Assembly: GCF_037975245.1 (NCBI RefSeq)
Contig: NC_092567.1
Location: 13,160,876-13,224,875, forward strand
DNA length: 64,000 bases
DNA from: Apostichopus japonicus
Taxonomy: Eukaryota; Echinodermata; Holothuroidea; Aspidochirotida; Stichopodidae
Direction of reading: 5' to 3'
Below are positions 35,560 through 46,484 of this stretch, piece by piece; the stretch's first letter is position 1, and every line of letters starts with the position of its first letter. A model generated the notes under the pieces. That model saw nothing but the letters and a program-made list of their open reading frames with translations, was not told the origin of the DNA and made no database searches. Made by a program: the position numbers and the translations under genes.

Positions 35560-36540
35560 AACTTTCTCCCCTCTACCTGAGCAGACGTAACTTCACAAGC
35601 ACTCCTTGCCAAAATTTTGGCTGGCTGCTTACATACCTCAGGCTCAAAGACTTCTAAGAATCAGCAAGTGCTAATTGCCTATAGGGCTCTCATGCTTACA
35701 GTTCAACAGTTAATAACAACTCCCAATACTGCTTTAATTCCACTAACAGCCTCTGCAGAGCTTAACCACAAATGTAAACAAACACTGCAGAGACTGGGAA
35801 ACAAATTAAAGGAGCTTTGGCAAAACGGTGAAGGCTCAGATTTTTTTAAACAATGGGGATTAATTGTAATTAATTAACTTTTAACCAAAAATTATTAGGC
35901 ATCACCTGATTCATACACAATCCAACAATCATCAGTTCAACTTTGAATATTATCCATCAAAATCTTGAGGAGATTGAAATGTTTTATTATATTACAAAGA
36001 ATGACCCCCGTTGACCCCCTAAATGACATTTGACCTCCTAAATGACATTTGACCTCATATTTCCGAACACCCCTTGTAACCCTCATCCCGAGGAACGTTG
36101 TGACCAAGTTATATTATAACTGGCCATACACTGTACGAACGGAAGCAATTTGAAAATATAGGGCCGCGGCCCGGGCCACAAAAGACCCCTAGTTGATCTT
36201 TGATCTCAAATTCATGAACACCCTGAAGGTAAAACTTCCATAGTACTATCGTGACAAACCCTCTACATTGTACCATGGAATCTGTAGGAGAAGAAGCATT
36301 TTGCGTATTTCAACAAAATGGCCCATTACGGCCCACAGGTGACCTTTGACCCCAAATTTCGGAGCATCTCTCATGGCCCTATACCCAATGGTCCTTGTGT
36401 CCAAGTTTCACGAAATTCCATCAAACACTGTGCGAGTGGGAGCGGTTTTACCAATTGTTGACGGATAGAGTGATAGAGTGATAGAATGATAGATGCCGCA
36501 CTGTAACAATAGCTCACACCAGCATGCTGGTATGAGCTAA
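35560..36540 (-). repeat. Right arm of the large fold-back element
   Basis: Inverse of 31438-32383, ending CAGCATGCTGGTATGAGCTA at 36539. The plus-strand frame 35617-35877 is the counterpart of the minus-strand frame in the left arm. Confidence 0.85.
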
Positions 36541-36790
36541 ACTAGAGCACCAATGGTGCAGAAGCTCATACCTTTTCGAGCGTAAAAATGTAGGGCCCAC
36601 AAAAATTTATGGCCCACCAAATTTCAGGCCATTTTTCAGATTCCACCAATTTTGGGCCCATGAGGGATAACCCCCCCCCTCCGTTAGCAGAATCCTGGCC
36701 ACACCACTGGCTATAATGCCTATATTCCCCCTTTAAATCCTATTTTACCCACTCTCTCAAACAATACCACTGACCTACCCTATTAATTAA
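36541..36790 (+). repeat. Direct repeat H, copy 2
   Basis: Repeat of 35275-35555 minus the hairpin insertion, ending ACCTACCCTATTAA. Confidence 0.8.
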
Positions 36791-38024
36791 TTTAACTCAA
36801 TTCCGCTTTTTTGGTCGATATCGACCCAAAATAATCATTGAATTTAAAAAAAAATAGTACTCAGCCATCTTACATCCTACAACATTCAATTAGGTATTGA
36901 AATGTAGCTAAGACCATACGTTTGTGTATAAAACAAATAAAAAGGGGGGTCACTGTAATTTTTTTTTAGTGGGTGGGGCTCAAAGGCCAAAGGTCAATCT
37001 GAAAATGACGTAATTTGGCTAAAAATCGATGTTCGCTTCATAAAAATCGTGACAGAAAATAAGAGTTGAACAAACCCCCCCATATTTGGTATAAACCCTA
37101 ACATGTTTTGAACATATTCTGAGCATTTTAGGAATATATCTATAGAGAGCTCTGAGAAAATGCAAATGACCTTGAAATTTCCTGTAATTTGACACCAAAA
37201 TTGTCCAAATCCGTTCATTTTTGAAAAAAATCTCGTTCCCGAACACTTCAACCTACGTACGTGTTTTTTTTTTATCTTATTTTAGATATTTAGGCCGCTG
37301 TCTTCTTTGTAATTGATAGTTATGACATAGCGCCCTCGCATTCCTTTGTAAGTCGATAGTATCCGCCGCTCTTGCGCAATACTGTGTCACTGACTGTTTA
37401 GTGTGTAGCTCAATGGACTTTTACGTACGGGTACACTTTCAAATAGGCTGTGGCCCAAATTTACGGCCCAATAGGCCCTAAAGATGTGGGACGATTGGTC
37501 AGATACCATGATGAGGCCCAGGACCTTCTGGTCGAACCAGTTTATCAAGGTTCGGTCCTTTTGAGGACCCAGAAATTGTAAGTTCAATAGCGTTGTTTAC
37601 AAAAATGGCTAGGCTAGGCCTAACGTTATGCCAACGTTAGGCTGTAATTTTAGAAAGTAAACAACATTTGTACTAAATGAAATCAGTCATAACTCTGTCA
37701 ATCCTCAACAGATTTCAGAAAATAAGGTATCATCTGAAAGAGCAACCCCAGAAGAACCTTTTTCATACAATTTGAAGTCATTAGTGATTTTATTGTATTT
37801 TGGTGTTTTCCAATTAAAACAAAAGTGCGTCCTAATTTGCATATTATAATTTGCATATATTTTGCATTTTTTATAAAATTATCAATTCCAAATATTGTTC
37901 CCTATTGATCTAAATCAACTTCCTAATAGAGAAGTTGTCCCTAACTATTATAGCCAGCCCTAACAAGATAAGTTCCCCCAGACCCTAATTGTTTTCCCAA
38001 CCCCCCCCCCCCGTCTGTATATAA
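36791..38024. other. Mostly featureless; one perfect hairpin
   Basis: GCCTAACGTT and AACGTTAGGC form 10-bp arms at 37618-37642. Palindrome GGTCGATATCGACC lies at about 36813-36826. No gene seen. Confidence 0.4.
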
Positions 38025-38314
38025 GTTGTCTATGTTGCTTTCAAGTAGATAACTAATACTCAGTTGCTTACTTGCTTAACCAGAGTGATTAATTAGCTTG
38101 TGAAGTGAGGGCCAGTGGTACAAATGTATCAAAACGTGTTGAAAAGTGCAGCCGCGAAAGATGGGGTGTGTGACTGACACTGACCGTATCGTTGACGAGT
38201 AGCATGGGGGGGGGGGTACAAGGCAGCAGTCGGAATTTTATGGCTCCAAAACCCATCCAGTTGGAATTTCAGCCACTACAAAGCCCCAATCATCAGGCCT
38301 TAGCTACATCCCTG
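38025..38314 (+). mobile_element. hAT-like element D, right part only
   Basis: Matches 47470-47736 and ends CTACATCCCTG at 38314, followed by satellite C at GTGTTAGGATACC. The left part is absent here; an inverted left part lies at 32384-33574. Confidence 0.65.
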
Positions 38315-38435
38315 GTGTTAGGATACCTTGTGGGTGACAGACAGTGAAATCAAATGCCAATTTGGCCCTCTAGAACCTTCTACCGAGCAAACAATGGAAG
38401 TTCCATGATATGAATTCATAGAATTGACAGCTTTA

Positions 38436-39060
38436 ATCTTTGCGCGATTCTCGATTTTGAACTCATATGGAATAAACGTATATAGTAAAAAGCCACTTGC
38501 GATTATTATTTTTTATTTATCCCATCTATAACCCATTATTAACATCTGGTAAATTTAATTGTCGGTCTATCCTTCCTTTTAAGAAACAAATGAATGGAAA
38601 ATAGTAATTGTTAGAATTCTTTCTCTTTCTTCCACATGGTAGCCTAACACCACACTAAGTCAATGGGGCAATCTAGCCTAACCATCTGTTCATTCGTTGG
38701 ATTTTTGTGACTCAGTTATAAGATATCCATGGAATACTTTCATTACTGCTTTATCCTTCGACCATATGGTAGCCTAACACCACACAAAGTCAATGAGGAA
38801 ATCTAGCCTAACCATCTGTTCATTCGCTGAAACTGGGACGCAGTAATAAGATAACCATGGAATACTTTCATTATTGCTGTTAACTTCGACCATATGGTAG
38901 CCTAACACCACACTAAGACAATGGAAAATCTTGCCTAACCATCGGTTTCACAAACAAACGAAAAAGTCACACTTAGCGATGGTTTCGGGTAATAAATCAA
39001 GAACTGCGTAGTACCGGGCCGGGTGGGTACCCCGGTACCCAGATACCCCGTGAAAACACT
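38436..39060 (+). repeat. Insert family I, copy 1
   Basis: Begins near TTTGCGCGATTCTCG and ends ACCCCGTGAAAACACTAAT. Holds three ~125-bp tandem units with GTAGCCTAACACCACAC and TAACCATCTGTTCATTCG. Interrupts a C monomer at its GAATTGACAG segment. Other copies are at 47860-48488, 56620-57238 and, diverged, 61010-61620. The end TAGTGTTTNCACGGG in inverse resembles a hAT terminus, not proven. Confidence 0.65.
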
Positions 39061-39128
39061 AATGAATTCATGGATTGACATGTACAGTACAATTATTATT
39101 CGCATTGTAGGACCTAATAAATATTATA

Positions 39129-40676
39129 TGTTTAACGCTGGGGGAAAGGATGTTGGGTGGTGACATTCCTGGGGGGTGGGGTGATGGGAGCTTCGGGTCT
39201 CTGCTGATGACGACAAGACTAATAGACATGATGGTTTTTGTTCTAGTCCATATGTATTAGATCTGCTAGAGTGTGCTCTGACACCCTACTAGCGAGCTCT
39301 ACGTAAAAAGGAAAGAAAACAATGTCTCATAAGTAAAAGCTATTAACAAATAAGATAAAAGTGAAAATCGTAACATTACAAGAATAAGTAGCAGCATGGT
39401 AACAATTAAGTAACACACTTAAATGAAAGTAAAACTAAGGGACGGTTACACTGAAATGAGAATACTCCTATAAAAGTTAATTAGGTATCTTCAGTAGAGT
39501 ACTCCTTTAATAATTAAATACAGGGACGGCTCCTTTAACTACGTGTGGTCATGTGACCATGCACAGAGTGAACTTTATTTAAGTTCAGTAGTTCACAATT
39601 CCGATTAGGAATTAACTAGAAACTAAATTATGGCAAAGCAAAGAACAAATGCCTGTTATTCACCTTATAACTTTTTGTTGTCAGTTATTCACCTTAATAA
39701 CCATTTATCCTAAACTTGTAACCTATCAAAATTGCTCTATAACAATGGTTGCATGTAAGCTATCTTTCTAAAGTTATAATTAAAAGGTGTACATATTTCC
39801 CAATACAAGAAATTAAATATCTCAATTGAAAACCCAAGAGAAGTATCCAACATTTAGTTTAAACAACCACTCTGTACACATGTCAATAAAAACAACTCAG
39901 TCTCAAGTTCACATTGACATTACGAACATGAGTTAAGACTATTTCATCTAACGACTCATGGGCGCGGCCATCTTAAATACAAGTTCTTCACTAAATGAGG
40001 GTGCTATGCAAAAATACAAGTTTACTATGACGTAAGGTCACCTGTTTAGACTACAATACAATTTGTTCATGTGCATGCGTAAACTACGGTCTTTGGAACC
40101 ACTTAGATCATTAAGTATGGAGATATAAAATCATGATAAAGGTTGATTAAAGGTTCCGAAAAAGCAGTTATACTATTATTTACGGAATCTTAACTAAGCA
40201 TTTTACAGAGATATTGGATTGAAAAGCTACGAAGTATGCTGAAAGTTAAGCCTAGGCTATACTAATCAGGCAGTAGCCTACCATTGTAATAGTGTTAAGA
40301 GTACAAATAGAGCCAACCTTGACTCTGAACTTGATCGAGAGTAACAAAATCTAATCGATATATTATGAATTACATAACCCTTGTTTGCTTACAGTAAAAG
40401 ATATAAAAAGAAGAGAAATTATATAATTACCTCATAGAGCTATTAAAGAAACAACTTCAAATGTGCTGCAAAAGCAGACAAAAACGCAGTTAAAAGGTAT
40501 ATAGAAATCTTGAAGGTGTTGTGTTAACTAGTCAAAGTAACAGTGTGTCTCAGAACAATGGATTTCAAGGCTACCCCACGCCTGAAGGGTCTCCTAATCT
40601 GAACGGAAAGGTTTGACCAGTTCCGGGCTCCAAATTCTAAGGCAGGCCAGCTATGCCAAAAGGGCCTGAATCTACA
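39129..40676 (-). repeat. Downstream (3') LTR
   Basis: Minus strand begins TGTAGATTCAGGCCC at 40676 and ends at about 39129. Matches 42747-45565 apart from the insertion there. Confidence 0.75.
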
Positions 40677-40687
40677 TCCTTCCCTGC
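40677..40687 (-). other. Polypurine tract
   Basis: GCAGGGAAGGA on the minus strand lies directly before the 3' LTR, the position where plus-strand DNA synthesis is primed in LTR elements. Confidence 0.6.
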
Positions 40688-41111
40688 TTAAATTAGGTTT
40701 GTCCTCAAACCAGAGGCTATTACAAATAAAGAAAAGTGATCATAGCTACTAATTCTAATTGAAAAGAAATAATTTTACCTACATACACAGTATGCAATAA
40801 TATGAAAATATAAACAAACTTAAACATTAAGAACACATGCAGTACAATTCTGTAGGTGACCATACAAACGTAGTGCACCAACACAAACTAAACTGTTACA
40901 CCACCTGCATAAGATATAAGGAAGTGTAACTAACTACTAAATTTCGAGCATGTGCATTCAAGATGAATACGTTTAAGTAAAAAAAAGGAAAATGCATATT
41001 ATTTCACTAATAATAAAATATAGCGTGATAAAAATCTGCAAAACACCTCTGCATGACAATGAAAATTAAGAAATCTGAAAAACCAATATTTGCCACCTAT
41101 AAAAGCAATGT
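40688..41111 (-). other. Non-coding part of the LTR element interior
   Basis: A/T-rich sequence between the collagen-like ORF end and the polypurine tract; nothing recognised. Confidence 0.5.
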
Positions 41112-42738
41112 CTAGTTCAGAAGCTGAAGTTTACTCGAAATATAATTTACAGGGATGTAAGTCTTCCGTATTTTTACGGAAATCCGTTTTTTTTTTTTTA
41201 ATTTCAATATGTCTCCCGTATTTTTACGGAAATCCGTTTTTTTTTTAATTCCAATAAAGTTCCACAAAATTGTTCGAATATCAAAGACACAACGCGGCAA
41301 AAATGCCTGGCCCGTTGCAGCAAGCTAACTTCAATTTTCACTCATCGATCATTTCCAGTTTCGCATCATCGCATTGCACTGTACAACATTGTGCCATGTG
41401 AATATCGTTGTGTACGTGCGAACTTCAAATCGCTATAGCTCATTTCTGTCGTTGAAAAACCTTGCCTAATTCATGTTGATTGGACTGCTAATTAATAGCT
41501 TCGTAACTGCTGGTGCTCGACATAAGTTTTGGAATTAACGCTTGTGATATTTGTGAGCGGCGGAAATCTACGGGATACGCATATGAAAGTCGATATTTGT
41601 GATCGCATTCGAATGTGAGACTGTTTTTTATTCCGTAGTTCGCTGCGACGTATTCGTAACTTTGAGCTAGCCTAGCATAACGATAGTGTGTAAGTAAGAA
41701 CTAGGGGTAGGATGTGTAAGCGCTAATACTTCTAAGCTAGCCTAACATACAGTAACGATAGTGTGTAAGTAGTCAGAGCTAGGAGTAGGATGTGTTAGGA
41801 CGGCATTCACCTGGGGTCTCCGAATATTTTCCGTTTTTTTTTTTGGCTGCACTTACATCCCTGAATTTAGTTGATCTAGCAAAACCCTATTTTGCTCCTG
41901 CAACTGTTGGGGTCCAGTTGGTTATTGACGTCCACTACGGCCCTTATCTCCCACAGCTCCTGTCTCTTGGGGCACCGATGGGTCCTGCACCGCCACAAGA
42001 ACCCTGGGGTCCAACTGGGCCTTGGTATCCCTTGTTTACAATTGATCCTGAAGTTCCAGCATCACCATCAATACCAGCAACGCCAGGTTCACCAGTTTGA
42101 CCTTGGAATTTAATAGCACCTCGAGGACCAACACCGCTGTCTTCTCCTGGATCACCACAAGCACCAGCAGCACCTTGACGACCCTGGATTCCTGGTGCGC
42201 CATTGCGTCCAACATTTCCCTCCATGCCTGTGCTTCCCTGATCACCCTGAGGTCCACGAGCTCCACTTTCTCCAGCTGGACCATCAGGTCCATTACCACC
42301 ACAGGGACCCTGTTATCCTTGAGGCCCAACGAGTCCAATGTCACCAGTTTCACCATCTGGACCTGGAGCGCCATTGGGGCCTGGATCGCCTGAGTCACCC
42401 TGGATACCTGTAAGACTGGTCAGACCTGCTGGTCCAATTTGGCCAATTTCTCCCTGACGTCCTGAAGCACCTGCAGCACCATCATTACCACGATTACCCT
42501 TGGAACCTGGTCCTCCAATAATACCTTCTTCACCAGGTGCACCAGATATTCCTGGTCGTCCTGCTGGTCCTGGAGTACCAATGCTGCCAGCAGATCCTGA
42601 TGGACCCTGTTTACCATCGCCACCAGATTTGCCTGCGCGACCTGGTTCACCATCTATGCAAGTATCACCAATGGCACCAGCTGGGCCACAGCTACCACTT
42701 TCACCAGCAGAACTCCAGTCTCTTGCACCCCACTCGTA
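41112..42738 (-). pseudogene. Collagen-like Gly-X-Y ORF of the LTR element
   Basis: From 42738 the minus strand reads EWGARDWSSAGESGSCG and then about 250 residues of nearly unbroken Gly-X-Y repeat (for example GTPGPAGRPGISGAPGEEG, GDPGPNGAPGPDGETGDIG, GEPGVAGIDGDAG). Small interruptions are typical of non-fibrillar collagens. Defects: TAA at 42313-42315 where Gln fits, a one-base shift near 41960 (GAVGDKGRSG continues in the next frame) and TAA at 41922-41924. A leucine-rich, coiled-coil-like tail (QQLQEQNRVLLDQLN) is then split by the MITE at 41150-41863. Beyond the MITE the same frame continues YISSKLQLLN and stops at 41112-41114. No intron is visible in 800 bp of repeat, suggesting a cDNA origin. 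Product, if ever made, would be a trimeric rod; its role is unknown. Confidence 0.7.
41150..41863. mobile_element. MITE with CAGGGATGTAAGT ends, 6-bp duplication
   Basis: Ends CAGGGATGTAAGT and ACTTACATCCCTG are perfect inverses. AATTTA flanks both sides (41144-41149, 41864-41869). A second copy is at 59576-60227 with ATATTA on both sides. Inside: a duplicated CCGTATTTTTACGGAAATCCG block (41166, 41215) and a duplicated CTAGCCTAACATA / CGATAGTGTGTAAGTA block (41670-41800). 6-bp duplications with a CAGGG start fit a hAT-like or Dada-like transposase source. Confidence 0.85.
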
Positions 42739-42744
42739 CTACCA
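42727..42744 (-). other. Primer-binding-site-like sequence
   Basis: TGGTAGTACGAGTGGGGT on the minus strand, two bases inside the 5' LTR. The TGG start complements a tRNA CCA end; which tRNA is not determined. Confidence 0.5.
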
Positions 42745-42746
42745 TT

Positions 42747-45565
42747 TGTAAAGCCAGGGGAAAGGATGTTTAGTGAAGACATTCCTGAGGGGTGCGGTGA
42801 TGGGAGCTCCGGGTCACTGCTGATGTCGACAAGAATAATAGACACGATGGTTTTTGTTCTAGACCATATGTATTAGATCTGCTTGAGTGTGCTCTGACAC
42901 CCTACTAGCGAGCTCTACGTAAAAAGGAAAGGAAAACAATGTCTCATAAGTAAAAGCCATTAACAAATAAGATAAAAGTGAAAATCGTAACATTACAAGA
43001 ATAAGGAGCAGCATGGTAACAATTAAGTAACACACTTAAATGAAAGTAAAACTAAGGGACGGTTACACTGAAATGAGAATACTCCTATAAAAGTTAATGA
43101 GGTATCTTCAGTAGAGTACTCCTTTAATAATTAAATACAGGGACGGCTCCTTTAACTACGTGTGGTCATGTGACCATGCACAGAGTGAACTTTATTTAAG
43201 TTCAGTAGTTCACAATTCCGATTAGGAATTAACTAGAAACTAAATTATGGCAAAGCAAAGAACAAATGCCTGTTATTCACCTTATAACTTTTTGTTGTCA
43301 GTTATTCACCTTAATAACCATTTATCCTAAACTTGTAACCTATCAAAATTGCTCTATAACAATGGTTGCATGTTAGCTAACTTTCCAAAGTTATAATTAA
43401 AAAGGTGTACATATTTCCCAATACAAGAAATTAAATATCTCAATTGAAAACCCAAGAGACGTATCCAACAATTCGTTAAACAACCACTCTGTACACATTA
43501 ATAACATGTCAATGAAAACAGCTGGGCCTCAAGTTCACATTGACATTATGAACATGATTTAAGACTATTACATCTAACGACTCATGGGCTTGGCCATCTT
43601 AAATACAAGTACTTCACTAAATGAGGGCACTATGCAAAAATATGTTTACTATGACGTAAGGTCCTCTGTTTAGGCTACATTCATAATTGCCTAAACCAAC
43701 TTTCTGTATACTGGACCAGTCTCTAATGCGATTCGAGACTGGTTGAGTTTATAGAGAGGAGAATTGCTTCAGGATCGAAATGTAAGACAAACACTGGTTA
43801 GTTGCCGTGGCAATCATTAAGTCATAATTAAAAGAAATGAAGACATGGTGTAACGTTGCCATGAGTATATGCAAATATGTTTATGGGCAAAGAAATGTTT
43901 CAAATTTCAAAAGAATGCTGTACAGTATATATAGCCTACTTGCATTAGTTACAGCAGTAGTACTGTATATGTTTTCACACACCGAGTCTCAATACACTGT
44001 ATGTACTGTTTAAATCATCCACCTAAATACTTCGAGTAACATGAATGACTTAGGGATTAATTTGAGCTTAATTTTGAGCTAGAGACAATGTCAGCAACCT
44101 TATTGAGGTGCTTCAATGAAGAAGCGAAGCGTAAAGCGTCCAATGTTAACACTATAACAGAAGAAACCTTGTCGCTAAGCCTAGCAATAACGTAAGCACT
44201 AGGCCTACTACTACTACTAGCAGTAACGACATGACTGACCAGGGACTAGGCCTAGCGATCTTTCAGACTCGCAATAACACTGCGGTTACTACAAGTCCAA
44301 ACCTGTCGAACAATCATACAATGGGCTCGGAACTTTTTCAAAAACTGCTCATTCTTAGTAAATGTTTATTTGAACAGTTCATCTACCGACCAGGGATAGA
44401 CGAGTTCTACTCAAAAGAATGTTAACAACAGGCAACTTTGCTAGCCTAACTGTTGTAGCGTTTACGGACTTTCCAGAACACACACAACTCAGCATCTGTT
44501 TATTGCACAATTTGACCTGGTAGGTCAAAAAAAAGTTTGAAAATGTTATCTTTAGAAATTTGTTCTCATTTCATTGTCATTTCCCTCCATTTTTTAGTGT
44601 TTGAATTGATAAAATTACCAAAATTTAAGACCAAACGATACTGCTTCACATATTTTTTCACTCTTAATATTGGTTGGAAGTAAATGCTGTTTTACATAAG
44701 GTGACTATTACGCCATTCAGGAAAAAGATCAAGGGGAGGCATAAGGAGAATTAAATACAGATCAGCAAAAATTAGCGAAAAAATGCCGTTTTCTAACATT
44801 TGTGAGGGTCATTTATGAATGGTGACGTCTGATGACGTCATCGAGAAGGGCAGCGGACCTCGGCTATCGCCTCGGTCTGCTCAGCCTCCTCGATGAAGTC
44901 ATCATCAGTCTCAAATCAAATTTAAGACCGGTTCCCCTCGTATTTATCCCCTAAATACAATTTGTTCATGTGCATGTGTAAATTACGATCTTTGGAACCA
45001 CTTAGATCATTAAGTATGGAGATATGAAGTTATGATAAAGGTTGATTAAAGGTTCTGGGGAAGCAGTTATACTATTATTTACGGAATCTCATTTTACAGA
45101 AATATTGGATTGAAAAGCTACGAAGTATGCTGAACAGTTAAGCCTAGGCTATACTACTCAGGCAGAAGCCTACCATTGTAATATTGTTAAGAGTAAAAAA
45201 AGGGCCAACCGTGAGTCTGAACTTGATCGAGAGTAACAAAATCTAATCGATATATTATGAATAACATAACCATTGTTTGCTTAAAACAAATATAAAAAAA
45301 AGAGAAATTTTATAATTACTTCATAGAGCTATTAAAGAAATAACTTCAAATGTGCTGCAAAAGCAAACAAAAACGCAGTTAAAGGTAAATAGAATTCTTG
45401 AAGGTGTTGTGTTTCCTAGTCAAAGTAACATAGTGTCTCAGAACAAAGGATTTCAAGGCTACCCCACGCCCTGAAGGGTCTCCTAATTTGAACAGAAGGG
45501 TTTGACCAGTTACGGTGTCCAAATTCTAAGGCAGACCAGCTATGCCAAAAGGGCATGGATCTACA
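42747..45565 (-). repeat. Upstream (5') LTR with a 1.27-kb insertion
   Basis: Matches 39129-40676 in two blocks, 42747-43678 and 44952-45565. The outer end is near 45565. Confidence 0.75.
43679..44951. mobile_element. Insertion in the 5' LTR with strong inverted repeats
   Basis: Absent from the other LTR. Contains hairpin ACCAGTCTC/GAGACTGGT (43715-43743). Near its right end is a ~78-bp fold-back (44831-44908) built on GATGACGTCATCGAG and its inverse, with CCTCGGC/GCCTCGG in the middle. The start GATGACGTCATC is a perfect CRE-type palindrome. A 64-codon frame at 44231-44425 has no recognisable motif. Confidence 0.55.
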
Positions 45566-45816
45566 TATGAGTACCAGTGTAGCATGTGGGGTACATGACT
45601 TAAATGTAATATCAATATACTTTAACGTATCTAAGTTGCAGCATCAAGTAGATTGCTATTAGAAGTCAAACAATAGCTTTGATTGAATGATATGAATTCA
45701 TCAAGTTTACTTGCTATGAATTCATCCAACTTACAGCTTGGTAATCTGTACAGTAAATTTATTGCTCCCATTTTAGTAACTAATCAATATTATATGTACC
45801 AGTAAAGCTTGTGGGG
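45566..45816 (+). repeat. Satellite C segment
   Basis: GTACCAGTGTAGCATGTGGGG and later C-monomer blocks, resuming where the LTR element interrupted them at 39128. Confidence 0.75.
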
Positions 45817-46192
45817 CATAGGTGGCAATCATGGGGGGACAAGGGACATGTCCCCCCAATATTTTAGGTGGGGGGAAGTAGTATCTAATACCCCCCAATA
45901 TTTGGTGGCATAGTTTTTGTTTTGTGGGCTATTAATAGAAAACAATGTCTGAGATTATTTATCCAAATCATATTTGGCAGTGGCTAAAACTTCATCCAAA
46001 AATGCTGCATGAGGTAAATGACACCTCGTGGCGAAGGTGGCGACTCCCCCCCCCCCCCCTTGAGCATATTTTTTGTTTTGTTTTTATGATATTGCGAGTA
46101 ATTTCAAAATAGAAAATGCTTAGATGCAACATACAAGGCTTAAGCCATTTGCAGCGATCTGGAAAGCACTTCTGCCAAAATTTTCCGTTACG

Positions 46193-46232
<40 letters not shown>

Positions 46233-46305
46233 AGAGTTGCTACGCGACTGCTTCCAGGCAACTTCCCCCGCCCCCCCCAATATTTGAAACAAATCGCCGC
46301 CCGTG
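45817..46305. mobile_element. hAT-like element W, copy 1 (8-bp duplication)
   Basis: TTGTGGGG flanks both sides (45809-45816, 46306-46313). Ends are CATAGGTGGCAATC and, in inverse, CACGGGCGGCGATTTG. The interior has ACATGTCCCCCC and a (TA)n tract at 46194-46230. No protein. Confidence 0.75.
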
Positions 46306-46484
46306 TTGTGGGGGTACAGAACTTAAATGGCATATATACACCTGAATGCATCTTAGTTGCAGCCAAAAGTAGATGCCTTCATTGCTATTAGAAGTCAAAC
46401 AATATTTATAACTGAAGTGTTATACTGGAATATGAAAATTCACCTATTGATGCTGTATTCTGGTCATGTTGTATGAGTTTCAGG

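Larger units (their letters stand above)
39129..45565 (-). mobile_element. Non-autonomous LTR retroelement carrying a collagen-like ORF
   Basis: Two direct ~1.55-kb repeats (39129-40676 and 42747-45565, the latter with a 1.27-kb insertion) flank 2.07 kb. On the minus strand each repeat reads TG...CA. TGGTAGTACGAGTGGGGT, a primer-binding-site-like sequence, starts two bases after the upstream repeat, and the purine tract GCAGGGAAGGA abuts the downstream one. ATATG borders both outer edges (39126-39130, 45565-45569) within a satellite C unit. No gag, protease, RT or integrase is present. The internal sense ORF is collagen-like. The LTRs are nearly identical by eye, so insertion is recent relative to other damage. 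Confidence 0.75.

Noticed and set aside
42420-42653. Alternative Val/Gln/Asp-rich frame on the minus strand (and Pro-rich plus-strand frames at 42500-42751)
   Set aside because: These are the other frames of the Gly-X-Y repeat; codon periodicity supports only the collagen frame.
44880-44910. Second hammerhead candidate (TCATCAG on the opposite strand); also CTGATGAGT near 7767
   Set aside because: Neither has a stem II followed by GAAAC and a partner stem I.
39129-45565. Simple segmental duplication instead of an LTR element
   Set aside because: The TG...CA ends, primer-binding-site-like TGG sequence, purine tract at the right place and flanking short duplication together favour an LTR element.
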